Source: Salinilacihabitans rarus
GTDB lineage: Archaea > Halobacteriota > Halobacteria > Halobacteriales > Natrialbaceae
DNA: 64,000 nt
Assembly: GCF_024296665.1 (NCBI RefSeq)
Contig: NZ_CP100762.1
Location: 1,302,001 to 1,366,000, forward strand
Direction of reading: 5' to 3'
Below are positions 9,715 through 18,937 of this stretch, piece by piece. The number at the start of each line of letters is the position of its first letter. Position 1 is the stretch's first letter. Under the pieces are notes generated by a model. It had not been told where the DNA came from and made no database searches. It was given only the letters and a program-made list of their open reading frames with translations. Both the position numbers and the translations under genes were made by a program.

Positions 9715-10096
9715 TGCTGGCCGCGGACCTACTTATTTAAACCCGGCATATCGCCTCGATCGCGAGGTCGACGTCCATCGGTGCGCGGTAAATGGTTCAT
9801 ACAAAGTCGAGAAGCGGGCTCATCGGGCTGTTACGAGCCGAACTCGGACGCGATACGTCACAGACGAACGCGGAGGCGGGCGACTCCGACGGTGTCCAGC
9901 GCGCTGTGCAGCGGATGCGGCGCGATGTAATACTGAAGTAACAGGGCGGCGTCGGTTGAAATCGATCGCGAAGAGATGTTCCTAAACGTCCGGTTCGGAC
10001 GACGCTCGCTCGAAGCGCCGTCGCGTTCGATATCGGCTGTACCCGTGCGAGCGACGCCGAGGTCCGAAGTCGGTCGCGTCGCTACTACACCTCCTC
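9715..10096. promoter_or_regulatory. Divergent intergenic region with TATA box for FkbM copy 1
   Basis: This 382-bp gap separates the minus-strand FkbM gene from the plus-strand deacetylase. The minus-strand TATA-like element TTTAAATAAGT is at 9731-9741, about 22 bases before the FkbM ATG. No convincing TATA box for the deacetylase and no coding region were recognised in the rest. Confidence 0.45.
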
Positions 10097-10861
10097 ATGA
10101 TTCCGAAACAGCGTCTCCTCCGGGGCCTTAACGCCCGTACGAACTTCGTTCATCTGTTCGCGGACTGTCACCCGGTCGTCCTCCAGTACCACTCCGTGAA
10201 CGGAACCGGGTGGGACGACGTTCCAGCCGACTGGTTCCGGGCGCACCTCGACTGGCTACACGCGCGGTACGACGTCGTCGACCTCCCCGACGTGATCTCC
10301 CCGACGACGGGTAAAGGGGTCGCGCTCACGTTCGACGACGGACTGCGGAGTTTCCACCACACGGTCTTGCCGATCCTCCGGGAGTACGACGCGCCGGCGA
10401 CGGTCTATCTCATCGGCGAGGCAGTTCTCGACCCGAAAGGCGAGTACATGCCGGTCGAGTCGGATTACATGACTCGGGATCAGTTGACCGAGATCGTCGA
10501 CGACCCGCTGGTCACCGTCGGAAACCACACTCGGAGCCATCCGAAGCTCTCCGAACTCGATCGAGACGCGATCGAGTCCGAAATCACCGAGGGAAAGGAG
10601 ATCATCGAGGAAGAACTCGGCGTCGACGTCGATCGGTTCTGCTACCCGTTCAACGACTACGATGCGACCGCCGTCGACGTGGCCCGCAGACACCACGCGA
10701 CGGCGGTCACAAGCGGCGGCGAGCAGCGACTCATCACGTCCGAGACCGATCCGCACAGGATTCCGCGAACGAGAGGCGAAAAACCACCGACAGAAGTGCG
10801 ATGGCTCGTCCCCGACCTGCCGACGCGACTCGTGGGGGGCTACCGGCGACTCTTCGGGTGA
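10097..10861 (+). CDS. Polysaccharide deacetylase (NodB-like)
   Basis: A 254-residue carbohydrate esterase 4 protein. It has the metal-binding TFDDG motif at residues 78-82 and the H-x3-H zinc ligands in NHTRSH (144-148), followed by RFCYPFNDYDATAVDVAR, which matches the family's later motif. These enzymes remove acetyl groups from N-acetylated sugars, using a divalent metal. No signal peptide is visible, so it probably works on a cytoplasmic or membrane-linked intermediate. It stands alone between two inverted FkbM copies. Substrate not known. Confidence 0.87.
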   Translation: MIPKQRLLRGLNARTNFVHLFADCHPVVLQYHSVNGTGWDDVPADWFRAHLDWLHARYDVVDLPDVISPTTGKGVALTFDDGLRSFHHTVLPILREYDAPATVYLIGEAVLDPKGEYMPVESDYMTRDQLTEIVDDPLVTVGNHTRSHPKLSELDRDAIESEITEGKEIIEEELGVDVDRFCYPFNDYDATAVDVARRHHATAVTSGGEQRLITSETDPHRIPRTRGEKPPTEVRWLVPDLPTRLVGGYRRLFG

Positions 10862-11293
10862 GATACGGTGCTATCGTCGAAGTCGAGATGGTGTCGGCGT
10901 TGAACGGTGCGTTCTCTCGATTGGTTGGCTGACTTCGGTATCCGTTCTCGGAACTGTTTGACGCCGGATCACGTGCGGCCGTATCGGACGCCGCACCAGG
11001 ACGACGGTATCATCCGACGCGCCAAACGGCAGGACAGCCGCCAGGAGATCGCCGATGCAGAAACCGGGTCCGTACCGAACCGGACACCGGAATCGTATCT
11101 CTCATCCGGACGTCCAAGCCCTCGTTACCGGAACGGAAACTCGGCGAGATACCGGCGGGAGTTACCGTTCGCGGTCGTCGGAAACGAGAACGACGCCCTT
11201 CGTACGACCGACGAGCGGCGTTTCGTCGACCGGATGACGATTACGATGCTGTAGCCGCCGGGTAATATTGTAGACCGGGCGGCAAGGGTCGGT
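10862..11293. promoter_or_regulatory. Intergenic region with TATA box for FkbM copy 2
   Basis: 432 bp between the deacetylase and the second FkbM gene. The element TAATATT at 11263-11269 is about 27 bases before the ATG at 11294, fitting a leaderless transcript. Open frames in this stretch (for example 10907-11254) have atypical composition for this genome and no recognisable motif, so I do not call a gene. No complete gene is seen. Confidence 0.4.
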
Positions 11294-12181
11294 ATGAACG
11301 TCGTGGATATTATCACCAATTCGGCCCCCGGGATCAAGCGAGGTGTTCGATACGTCCCGGAGCCGGTCAAGTCCCCGCTTCGTCAACTCGGCGTCAAATC
11401 GATCCTCTCGGACGCCTATCGGCGGCTCCTCGACCCGTTTTTCCCGACCGAACAGCGAATCACCGCCCACGGGCTCACGGTGCGGTTCAAAATCGAGGAC
11501 CCGGAGGAGTATTTCGTCTTTCAGAAGTACCCCGAGACGGACGCGTCGTTTCCGGTCCTCGGCGACATCTTGACTCGTCTAGAGCCGGACGACGTCTTCT
11601 GGGACGTCGGCGCCAATATCGGCATCTACACCTGCTTCGCGGCGGCCAAACTGCAGTCCGGCGGCGTCATCAGTATCGAACCCAACCCGAACAACGTCGC
11701 GCGAATCGAGGAGAACCTCGCGCTCAACGGCCTCTCGGCGGAGGTTCACGAGCGCGCCCTGATGGCCGAACGCGACGAGGGCGTGCTACGGATCTACGAG
11801 GACGCGGACGCCGGCGCGTTCGGATTCCTCTCCGAGGACGGATCCCCCGTCCGGAGCGAGTCGCTCACGATCGACCCGACGGAGAGCGTTCGCGTCGAAA
11901 CGACGACGGGCGACGCGCTCGTCGACGGGGGCGTCCCCACGCCGGACGTCCTCAAAATCGACGTCGAAGGCGCCGAACTCGACGTCCTGCGAGGGCTGGA
12001 ACGAACGATCACGCGGGAAGGAGTTCGGGTGATCTACGTCGACGTGATCACGTCGGACGAGTTTTACGACCGACCCATCGCCCCGGACGAAGTGTACGAG
12101 TGGTTCGACGACCGCGGGTTCGAAACCGAACGGCTGTGGGACTGGGACGGCGGGCACTTCGTCCGCTGCGAGCGGCCCTAG
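11294..12181 (+). CDS. FkbM family methyltransferase (copy 2)
   Basis: A 295-residue SAM-dependent methyltransferase and a close paralogue of the gene at 8854-9714. It shares long near-identical blocks, including RYVPEPVK near the N-terminus, YPETDASFPVLGDIL, the SAM motif DVGANIGIYTCFAAAKLQSG and the C-terminal RLWDWDGGHFVR. The copies diverge most at the N-terminus and around residues 155-200, where this one has about ten extra residues. The pair probably arose by inverted duplication, and the enzymes may methylate different glycan positions. It is followed by two glycosyltransferases on the same strand. Confidence 0.85.
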   Translation: MNVVDIITNSAPGIKRGVRYVPEPVKSPLRQLGVKSILSDAYRRLLDPFFPTEQRITAHGLTVRFKIEDPEEYFVFQKYPETDASFPVLGDILTRLEPDDVFWDVGANIGIYTCFAAAKLQSGGVISIEPNPNNVARIEENLALNGLSAEVHERALMAERDEGVLRIYEDADAGAFGFLSEDGSPVRSESLTIDPTESVRVETTTGDALVDGGVPTPDVLKIDVEGAELDVLRGLERTITREGVRVIYVDVITSDEFYDRPIAPDEVYEWFDDRGFETERLWDWDGGHFVRCERP

Positions 12182-12291
12182 CCGGTGGACGTGTCGTTCC
12201 GTCGCGCGAAGCTACGCGAACCGTCCGACTGCCGACCGGCCGCGCGGCCGGCGACCGGTCGCCCAAGGATCGTTTGTTTCACAGTAGCGTA

Positions 12292-12298
12292 CATATAA
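12292..12298 (+). promoter_or_regulatory. TATA-like element before the tandem glycosyltransferases
   Basis: CATATAA lies about 33 bases before the ATG at 12331, so transcription would start about ten bases before that ATG and serve the two overlapping GT2 genes. Assignment rests on sequence and spacing only. Confidence 0.35.
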
Positions 12299-12330
12299 CA
12301 ATGCGAGTCCCATTCGACGTCCACCGGTGA

Positions 12331-13278
12331 ATGGCCCGCGTCAGCGTTATTACTCCCACATATAACGACGGCCAGTTTATCCCCCGAGCGATACACAGCG
12401 TCCTCGGGCAGACGTACGACGACGTCGAACACGTCGTCGTCGACGACGCGTCGACCGACGAGACGTCCCGCGTACTCGATCTCTACCACGATCCGCGGAT
12501 CAAGACGGTGACGCGGGACACGAACGGGGGGCTCGCAGCGGCGCGAAACGACGGGCTCAGGGCGGCGGAGGGCGAGTACGTCGTCTTCCTCGACGCGGAC
12601 GACGAACTGCTCCCACACGCGATCGAGACACTTCTGGAACTCGTCGAAGCCGGCGAGTGGATCGCGGTGTGTCCCTCCCAGCTGTGGATCTGGCGGGACG
12701 GAACGACGGAAGTCGATCCCGCGCCGCCGCGACCGATAACGAGCGAGGACATGCGAACCGACGGGATGCACGTCGTGGGCGGCGTCGGCGGGATGATGGT
12801 CGAGGCGGAGACGCTCGAGGACGTCGGCTCGTTCGACGAGGAGCTCCGGTACCTCGAAGATTACGACGTCTGTCTTCGACTCGCCGAAGCGCACGCGCTC
12901 CGCGGAACCGACGAAATACTGTACCTCTACCACCGAGGCTACGAGGGGCAGTTGACGACGCACAAGGACGAGTATCTGAGCGAACGACGGCTGTTTCTGA
13001 AGAAGAACCGGGATCGGCTCTCGAACCGACACCGGTCGAAGCACTACTACCGACTGGCTCACGCACACGCCGAGACCGGCCGGATGGACGAAGCGCTGTG
13101 GAACCTCCTCGACGCGATCGCCGCGTACCCGTACAGGATCCCGTACTACTACTACTTCCTCTCGATCGTCCTGGGTGAGCGGGCGTACGGTGTGGCCTCG
13201 AAAGCCCACGAAGCGATCAAGCGGCGGGTCGTCTCGGTGCTCCCTCGGAACCGACCCGGGCCACGACGAAACAGATGA
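12331..13278 (+). CDS. Glycosyltransferase family 2 (tandem copy A)
   Basis: A 315-residue GT-A enzyme. It starts with VSVITPTYNDGQFIPRAIHS, has VVVDDASTDET near residue 35 and the metal-binding motif FLDADDE near residue 87. The last 100 residues form a helix-rich tail with KHYYRLAHAHAETGRMDEAL, which resembles a TPR repeat, and an unusual run of tyrosines near residue 273. It overlaps the next gene by four bases (ATGA), so the two are translationally coupled. It is clearly a paralogue of the next gene and of the one at 7875. Donor sugar unknown. Confidence 0.86.
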   Translation: MARVSVITPTYNDGQFIPRAIHSVLGQTYDDVEHVVVDDASTDETSRVLDLYHDPRIKTVTRDTNGGLAAARNDGLRAAEGEYVVFLDADDELLPHAIETLLELVEAGEWIAVCPSQLWIWRDGTTEVDPAPPRPITSEDMRTDGMHVVGGVGGMMVEAETLEDVGSFDEELRYLEDYDVCLRLAEAHALRGTDEILYLYHRGYEGQLTTHKDEYLSERRLFLKKNRDRLSNRHRSKHYYRLAHAHAETGRMDEALWNLLDAIAAYPYRIPYYYYFLSIVLGERAYGVASKAHEAIKRRVVSVLPRNRPGPRRNR

Positions 13279-14186
13279 GCACCGTCAGCGTCGTCACCCC
13301 GACGTACAACCACGCGGACCTCCTCCCCCGGGCGATAGAGAGCGTCTCCGAGCAAACGTACGACGACGTCGAACACGTCGTCGTCGACGACGCGTCGACC
13401 GACGGTACGAGGGGACTGATGGCCGACCACGACGATCGGGTCCGGTACATCAGAAAGGCGGAAAACGACGGGCTCAGCGAGACGCGCAACGTCGGCATCC
13501 GGAACGCGAGCGGCGACCGTATCCTCTTTCTAGACGCGGACGACGAACTCAGAGCGGATGCGATAGAGAGCCTGATCGAGCATCTCGACCGGGGGGAGTT
13601 CGTCGGCGTGATCCCCTCGAAAGAGAAAGTAGAGACGGACGGGAGCGTCAGGTTCGAGATCCTGGAGCGGGGCGTCGTAACCGCCGACGATCTGCGCGAG
13701 GCGAACGTGCTCGGCGGCATCGGGGGCGGCCTGTTCGAACGGGCCGCGCTCGAAGCGGTCGGCTGCTTCGATGCGGAACTCAGACACAGCGAGGATTACG
13801 ATCTGTACCTCCGTCTCGCCGAGCGGTACTCGCTGTACGCCGTCGACCAGCCCCTGTACGTCCACTACACGGGGTTCGAAGACCAGCTGACGTCCGAACG
13901 GGGACACTACGAACACAGGGATAGCATCAGACGGTTCCTGCGGAAGCACGAAGGTCGGCTGTCGTCGTACCGACTCGCCGAGCGCCACTACAATCTGGCC
14001 CACGTCTGCGCTCGACAGAACGACCCGGGAGAGGCGGTCGGGGAGTTGAAACGCGCGATCGCGGCCTTTCCGTACCGACCGCCGTACTACTACTACCTCG
14101 TCGCGACGAAAGCCGGGTCGAGACAGTACGACGCGGCGCGAACGGTACACGAGACGGTCCGGGAGTGGCTCTCGAGGGTCACGTGA
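13275..14186 (+). CDS. Glycosyltransferase family 2 (tandem copy B)
   Basis: A 303-residue paralogue of the preceding gene. It has VSVVTPTYNHADLLPRAIES, the identical EHVVVDDASTDGT segment, FLDADDE near residue 87, and a C-terminal helical tail with RHYNLAHVCARQNDPGEAV followed by a tyrosine cluster. Its ATG overlaps the stop of the upstream gene, and its own stop overlaps the convergent GT4 gene by eight bases. Tandem duplication followed by divergence would let each add a different sugar to the same glycan. Confidence 0.86.
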   Translation: MSTVSVVTPTYNHADLLPRAIESVSEQTYDDVEHVVVDDASTDGTRGLMADHDDRVRYIRKAENDGLSETRNVGIRNASGDRILFLDADDELRADAIESLIEHLDRGEFVGVIPSKEKVETDGSVRFEILERGVVTADDLREANVLGGIGGGLFERAALEAVGCFDAELRHSEDYDLYLRLAERYSLYAVDQPLYVHYTGFEDQLTSERGHYEHRDSIRRFLRKHEGRLSSYRLAERHYNLAHVCARQNDPGEAVGELKRAIAAFPYRPPYYYYLVATKAGSRQYDAARTVHETVREWLSRVT

Positions 14187-15363
14187 CGCTGCGGTACTCC
14201 CGGAGGAGGCGGTCGAGAACTCGTTCGGGTTCGAACCGTTCGAGTCGCGCCTCGCACCGCTCTCGGAGCGTCGACAGCGACCCGGGGTCGTCGTAGACCG
14301 ACGCCAGTTTCGCGCGCAAGTCGTCCGGGTTCCCCGGTTCGAACGTCAGACCCGCGTCCCCGACGACCCACGGGGGACCGCCGACGTCGGAGACGATGGC
14401 CGGCGTACCGTACTGCATCGATTCGAGGACGGCGCGGCCGAACGGCTCCGGCCAGGTCGCCGGGTGGACGAAGACGTCGGCCTCGTCGTAGTACCGCGGG
14501 AGGTTCGAGTGGGCGATCCAGCCGTGGAAGGTGACCCGGTCTGTCGCTCCGGTCGACTCCGCGTACGTTTCGAGCGCCTCCCTGTCGGGCCCGTCACCGA
14601 CGACGTGTACGCGAATCGGACGTTCGAGGCGCGCGGTCGCAGCGAGGAGCGTCCGGAACCCCTTGTACTCCTCCAGACGGGCGACGGCGAGGACGTCGAA
14701 CGCCGTCTCGTCGAACCGATCGGTCCCCGACGGGGGAGCGTCGGCCGCGACGAACCCGGGCTCGTAAAAATTCGGAACGACCGTGATCTCGACGTCGAAT
14801 CCGACCGTCGCGTACACGTCTTTTACCGCCGGACTCTGCGCGAACAACTTGTCCACGCGGTCGACCAGTCGCGGAACGACGTTCGTTCGACCGACGTACA
14901 CCGGCGATTTCAGCAGCTTTCGTACCATTCCGGTGTCGTCGTGGACGAACTTGCGGTAACTGGAACAGTGCTCGTAACAATCTGGCGTCATCTCCCCCTG
15001 GTTCGTACAGAACAGGGCGTACGAGTTGAGCCTCCCCACGACCGGCGTCTCGCCGTCTCTTCGGTACAGCCCGGCTGCGGGGAGCAAGATCGGCGCGAAC
15101 ACGTGAAAGACGTCACACTCGTCGTGGCGATCCATGAGTCGTGCGACCTCGCGAATCCACCGCACGGCGTGTGCCGATCGATCGATCGAACGCTCGACGA
15201 CGGAGTACGGTCGCTCCGTCGGCAACTCGTTTCGTTCCCGGTCGATCGTCAGCAGCGTCACCGTGTGACCGCGCTCCGAGAGCGCTCGGGCCAGGGCGTC
15301 GAGGCTGACGTTCGATCCGCCGCCGCTGACGGAGAGCTTCTCACACAGGATCGTGACGTGCAC
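14179..15363 (-). CDS. Glycosyltransferase family 4
   Basis: A 394-residue GT-B enzyme. The N-terminal acceptor loop is VSGGGSNVSLDALARAL, and the C-terminal donor domain contains VLAVARLEEYKGF and the E-x7-E stretch EPFGRAVLESMQYGTPAIV. Between the domains is a cysteine-containing segment (CTNQGEMTPDCYEHC, about residues 113-127), also seen in a different form in the next gene; it could bind metal or form disulfides. It converges with the tandem GT2 genes. Likely role: extension of the surface glycan. Confidence 0.85.
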   Translation of the reverse strand: MHVTILCEKLSVSGGGSNVSLDALARALSERGHTVTLLTIDRERNELPTERPYSVVERSIDRSAHAVRWIREVARLMDRHDECDVFHVFAPILLPAAGLYRRDGETPVVGRLNSYALFCTNQGEMTPDCYEHCSSYRKFVHDDTGMVRKLLKSPVYVGRTNVVPRLVDRVDKLFAQSPAVKDVYATVGFDVEITVVPNFYEPGFVAADAPPSGTDRFDETAFDVLAVARLEEYKGFRTLLAATARLERPIRVHVVGDGPDREALETYAESTGATDRVTFHGWIAHSNLPRYYDEADVFVHPATWPEPFGRAVLESMQYGTPAIVSDVGGPPWVVGDAGLTFEPGNPDDLRAKLASVYDDPGSLSTLRERCEARLERFEPERVLDRLLREYRSVT

Positions 15364-15432
15364 GGTCGATCACCGTTCGGTAGCTTGGGGGGTCGGATCG
15401 GTGCGTCTCACGACGGGTCCGTGACACACGGG

Positions 15433-16677
15433 CTACAGTTCCACACTGATCTCCGACCCGCGTCCCCGATCGGAGACGGCTCCGTAAATTTCTAGGAGAC
15501 CCCCGAGGACGCGTTCCCTGTCGTACTCCCTCGCCTTCCGTTTTCCGCCCCGTGAGAGGGCTCGAAGGCGATCACCGCGAACGAGTCGGAGGATCGCCTC
15601 GCGGAAGCCCCCGACGGAGCCGTCGGTAGTCACCCCGCCCTCTCCGATGATCTCCGCCACGGCTCCGTACTCGCTGCTCACGATCGGCGTCCCCGTCGCC
15701 AGCGCCTCCAGATATACGCGAGCCAGCGGCTCCTCCCAGATGCCGGGGTAGACGAAACAGTCGTGCTCGGCGTACACGGGCGGCAGTTCGGCGTTCGGGA
15801 CGAACCCCGCGAACTCCACGAGGTGGTCGACGCCTCGCTCGGCCGCCTGCTCCCGGAGCGTCGATTCCAGTCCGCCGGTTCCGACGACCGTGAGTTCGAA
15901 GTCGAACGCGCCGTCGGTCGCGGCCTCCAGGATCGGGATCAGCTTCTTGACTCCCTTGCGCTCTATGAGTGAGCCGACGTACAAGAGCCCGTACGGCTCC
16001 GCGAAGTCGCTTCGGTGATCGATGGAGAACTCCTCGTCGACGGGATGCGGAACGACGTGGATGCGGTCGCGGTCGTACCCGAACCGGACGTAGTTCTCTC
16101 GAACGTGGTCGGAAGGGGCGCGGAACGCGTCGACGTGCGCGAGGCGTCGTTCGGCCGACCGGACCAATCGAAGGGAAAAGAGCTGGCTCGCCGTCCGGTA
16201 ACAGTATCCGTACTCCTCGTTTTCGAATCCCGTGCGGGCGATGCAGTTCAGACACTTCGGGATCGACTTGCGCTCGCACTGTCGCTCGTTCAAGTAGAGC
16301 AAATCGTTCTTCGGGCAGACGCCCTGGTACGCGTTCAGCGTGACGACGGTCCCCGCATCCGTCTCCTTCCCAACCGCCGCGATCGCGGGAATCAGCGACA
16401 TCAGGTAGCTGTGGACGACGTCGTACTCGCCGAACTCGTCGAGTCTGGCGGTGACCTCCTCGTTCAACCGCGTGTCCGTGTGCGGGTGACGGCTGTTCCC
16501 GGTGAGATATCGGTACTCGACCCCGGGCGTTTCGAGGTCGTCCGACGGCGTTTCGGCGCAGTACACGCACACGTCGTGGTCCGTCTCCGCGAGTCCGTTC
16601 ACGACCTGCGTCGCCGTGTGAGTCGCGCCGGTCCCCTCCGCCGTCGGAAAGTGGGGATGGATAAAGGCGATCCGCAT
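15433..16677 (-). CDS. Glycosyltransferase family 4 with cysteine-rich insert
   Basis: A 414-residue GT-B enzyme. It begins MRIAFIHPHFPTAEGTGATH, continues through a cysteine-rich stretch near residues 120-157 (Cys in GVCPKND, RQCERK, KCLNC and YCYR), and ends with GLLYVGSLIERKGV and the E-x7-E region EEPLARVYLEALATGTPIV. The five or six cysteines are unusual for a haloarchaeal protein and suggest a metal site or disulfides. The order of genes suggests transcription with the GT4 gene downstream, 69 bases away. Substrates not predictable. Confidence 0.84.
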   Translation of the reverse strand: MRIAFIHPHFPTAEGTGATHTATQVVNGLAETDHDVCVYCAETPSDDLETPGVEYRYLTGNSRHPHTDTRLNEEVTARLDEFGEYDVVHSYLMSLIPAIAAVGKETDAGTVVTLNAYQGVCPKNDLLYLNERQCERKSIPKCLNCIARTGFENEEYGYCYRTASQLFSLRLVRSAERRLAHVDAFRAPSDHVRENYVRFGYDRDRIHVVPHPVDEEFSIDHRSDFAEPYGLLYVGSLIERKGVKKLIPILEAATDGAFDFELTVVGTGGLESTLREQAAERGVDHLVEFAGFVPNAELPPVYAEHDCFVYPGIWEEPLARVYLEALATGTPIVSSEYGAVAEIIGEGGVTTDGSVGGFREAILRLVRGDRLRALSRGGKRKAREYDRERVLGGLLEIYGAVSDRGRGSEISVEL

Positions 16678-16781
16678 CGCCGACGGGTACCACGCGGGTT
16701 TCTATAATAGGCCGTCACGACGTCCGTGACAGTGTTCGGATCCGATGCGTGCCGGCGGGAGCGTTCCTCGACGGCTCGGAC

Positions 16782-17921
16782 TCACGGGGAACCGCGGCGA
16801 ACGGCACGTTCGAACGCCTCGACGAGTATCTCCTGCGTGTAGCCGTTTTCGACGATCGCCCGCCCTCGCTCGCCGAACCGCCGTCGTTTCGTCGGATCGG
16901 CCGCCAGTTCCCGAATCGACCGGCAAAACCCCTCGACGTCGTCCGGGTCGTGGAGGTATCCGCACTCGCCCTCGGCTACGGTGTGTTCGATCCCGCCGAC
17001 CGAACTGCCGACGACCGGAAGCCCCACGGCCATCGCTTCGACGACGGTGATGCACAGGCCCTCGAACCGCGACGGCTGGACGTAGACGTCGATCGAGTTC
17101 AGGAACCGCGGCAGGTCACGAACCGCACCGAGCAACTCGACGTTTTCGAGCCCCGAGGACTCGATCCGGGACTCCAGCGCCGGTCGCTCGGGGCCGTCGC
17201 CGGCGATCCGGAAGACGACCCCGCTCCCGGCGAGTTCCTCCGCGACGGCGAGGAGCGTCCGGTAGTTCTTTTGCTCGGACAGCACCCCGACGCTTCCGAC
17301 GACCACCGGGTCGGCGTGGCCGTGTTCCCGCCGTTCGAACTCGCTCAGCGGGACGCCGGCGATCGGAACGGTTCGGACGAACTCGTCGGGCAACTCGAAC
17401 CGCTCGCGGAGCATCTCCGCGACCGGCTCCGAGTCGGCCAGCACCACGTCGCTCAGCCGACACGTGGCGCCGAACAGCCGCTTCCTGAGGGCCGATTTGA
17501 ACCGTTCGTTGTGTTGCCACGTGGCGACGACCGCGTCGCGGTTGAAGATTCCGGCGAGTCGGACGAGGAGGACCGAGTGAAAGAGCGAGCCGACGATGAC
17601 GTCCGCGCCGGCCACCGCCGAAACGAGCCTCGAAACGTCCCGAACGCTCCCGATCCTCGTACAGTCGAGGATCGTCCGATCGGCGGGGAGCCGTCGGTCG
17701 ACGAACGTCTCCTCGTAGCCGGCGACGGTCACGACGGTGACGTCGTATCGATCGTCGTCCAGTCCGTCGAGCAACCGGCACATTCCGACTTCGGCCCCGC
17801 CCGTGTCGAGGGCGTTGATCACGTAGACCAGGTTGCACTCGTCCGGTTCGCCGTCCGTCCCGGAAGCGCCTTCCCCCGAGCCCCGCGGAATCGTGCCCGG
17901 CGTGTGGCTGAACGCGTCCAT
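16782..17921 (-). CDS. Glycosyltransferase family 4
   Basis: A 379-residue GT-B enzyme. I start it at the ATG at 17921 (MDAFSHT), because everything further upstream in this frame is the antisense shadow of the epimerase. The acceptor loop is INALDTGGAEVGMCRLLDGL (about residues 34-53), and the donor domain has VGSVGVLSEQKNYRTLL and SRFEGLCITVVEAMAVGLPVV. It starts five bases after the stop of the epimerase, so the nucleotidyltransferase, epimerase and this gene form a tight operon: make the sugar nucleotide, change it, transfer it. Confidence 0.86.
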   Translation of the reverse strand: MDAFSHTPGTIPRGSGEGASGTDGEPDECNLVYVINALDTGGAEVGMCRLLDGLDDDRYDVTVVTVAGYEETFVDRRLPADRTILDCTRIGSVRDVSRLVSAVAGADVIVGSLFHSVLLVRLAGIFNRDAVVATWQHNERFKSALRKRLFGATCRLSDVVLADSEPVAEMLRERFELPDEFVRTVPIAGVPLSEFERREHGHADPVVVGSVGVLSEQKNYRTLLAVAEELAGSGVVFRIAGDGPERPALESRIESSGLENVELLGAVRDLPRFLNSIDVYVQPSRFEGLCITVVEAMAVGLPVVGSSVGGIEHTVAEGECGYLHDPDDVEGFCRSIRELAADPTKRRRFGERGRAIVENGYTQEILVEAFERAVRRGSP

Positions 17922-17926
17922 GTCGA

Positions 17927-18931
17927 CTACGCGATGGGACTCGTCCGCGACTCCATCACCAGCGGTTCGTACCAGTCGCGGTTGGCTCGGTACCAGTCGA
18001 CGAACCGGGCGACGCCCTCGCGGATGCCCGTCGTCGGTTCGTAGTCGAGCAGGTCGCGGGCTTTCGAGACGTCGGCGTGGGTGTGCCGGGCGTCGGCCTG
18101 GCGGGCGTCCTCGTAGACGGGGGTGACGTCCGCGCCGGTCTCGGCGACGACGTGGTCGGCGAGTTCTTCGATCGTGATCGTGCCGGTGGAGCCGACGTTC
18201 ACCACCTCGCCGTCGGCGGCGGCGGTTTCGAGCAACGCGAGGTTCGCCTCGACGACGTCGTCGACGTAGGTGAAGTCCCGGGTCTGCCGGCCGTCGCCGT
18301 AGATCACCGGCGGCTTCCCGTCGAGACACCGCGAGGTGAAGTTCGTGATCGCCATGTTCGGGCGCATCCGCGGCCCGTACACCGTGAAATACCGCAGGCT
18401 CACCGTCGGCACGTCGTAGATCGTCTCCCACACCCGACAGTAGTGCTCCGCCGCCAGTTTCGTCACGCCGTACGGACTCTGCGGAGTGGTCGGGTGCTCC
18501 TCGTCGTACGGCAGATACTCGACCTCGCCGTAGACCGACGAGGACGAGGCGTTGACGAACCGGCGGACGCCGTACTCCTCGGCCGCGAGCAGGAGCGTCA
18601 CCAGTCCCGTCGTGTTGATCTCGTGTGGTTTCATCGGGTTCTCGACGCTCGTCCTGACGCCCGCCTGCGCGGCCTGGTGGAAGACAAAGTCGACGTCACG
18701 GGTCGAGAACAGGTCGGCGACGAGGTCCGCGTCGGTGATCGACCCCTCGACGAACTCGAAGCGGTCGCCGCCGACCTCGCGACACCGCTCGAGGTTGCGC
18801 TCCTTGATCCGGAGGTCGTAGTACGGGTCCATCGCGTCGAGGACGACGACCTCGTGTCCGCGTTCGAGCAGTCCGCGGGCGACGTGCGAACCGACGAACC
18901 CCGCGCCGCCGGTGACGAGAGCGCGCGCCAT
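17927..18931 (-). CDS. NAD-dependent UDP-sugar 4-epimerase/dehydratase
   Basis: A 334-residue extended SDR enzyme. It has the NAD-binding motif TGGAGFVGSH at residues 7-16, the serine-rich SSSSVYG active-site stretch, and the catalytic YGVTK (Tyr-x3-Lys). The YYDLRIKERNLERC and QAAQAGVRTSVENP segments are typical of UDP-glucuronate or UDP-glucose 4-epimerases. It lies six bases after the nucleotidyltransferase and five before a GT4 gene. Likely substrate: a UDP-hexose or hexuronate for N-glycan synthesis, which is inference from family and context. Confidence 0.88.
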   Translation of the reverse strand: MARALVTGGAGFVGSHVARGLLERGHEVVVLDAMDPYYDLRIKERNLERCREVGGDRFEFVEGSITDADLVADLFSTRDVDFVFHQAAQAGVRTSVENPMKPHEINTTGLVTLLLAAEEYGVRRFVNASSSSVYGEVEYLPYDEEHPTTPQSPYGVTKLAAEHYCRVWETIYDVPTVSLRYFTVYGPRMRPNMAITNFTSRCLDGKPPVIYGDGRQTRDFTYVDDVVEANLALLETAAADGEVVNVGSTGTITIEELADHVVAETGADVTPVYEDARQADARHTHADVSKARDLLDYEPTTGIREGVARFVDWYRANRDWYEPLVMESRTSPIA

Positions 18932-18937
18932 CGACGA

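Noticed and set aside
10907-11254. 115-codon plus-strand frame in the intergenic region
   Set aside because: Basic, Arg/Asn-rich composition unlike neighbours, no recognisable motif, and it lies across the presumed promoter of the second FkbM gene.
12301-12330. Nine-codon mini-ORF directly before the GT2 ATG
   Set aside because: The TATA element at 12292-12298 would start transcription near 12320, inside the mini-ORF, so it would not be translated.
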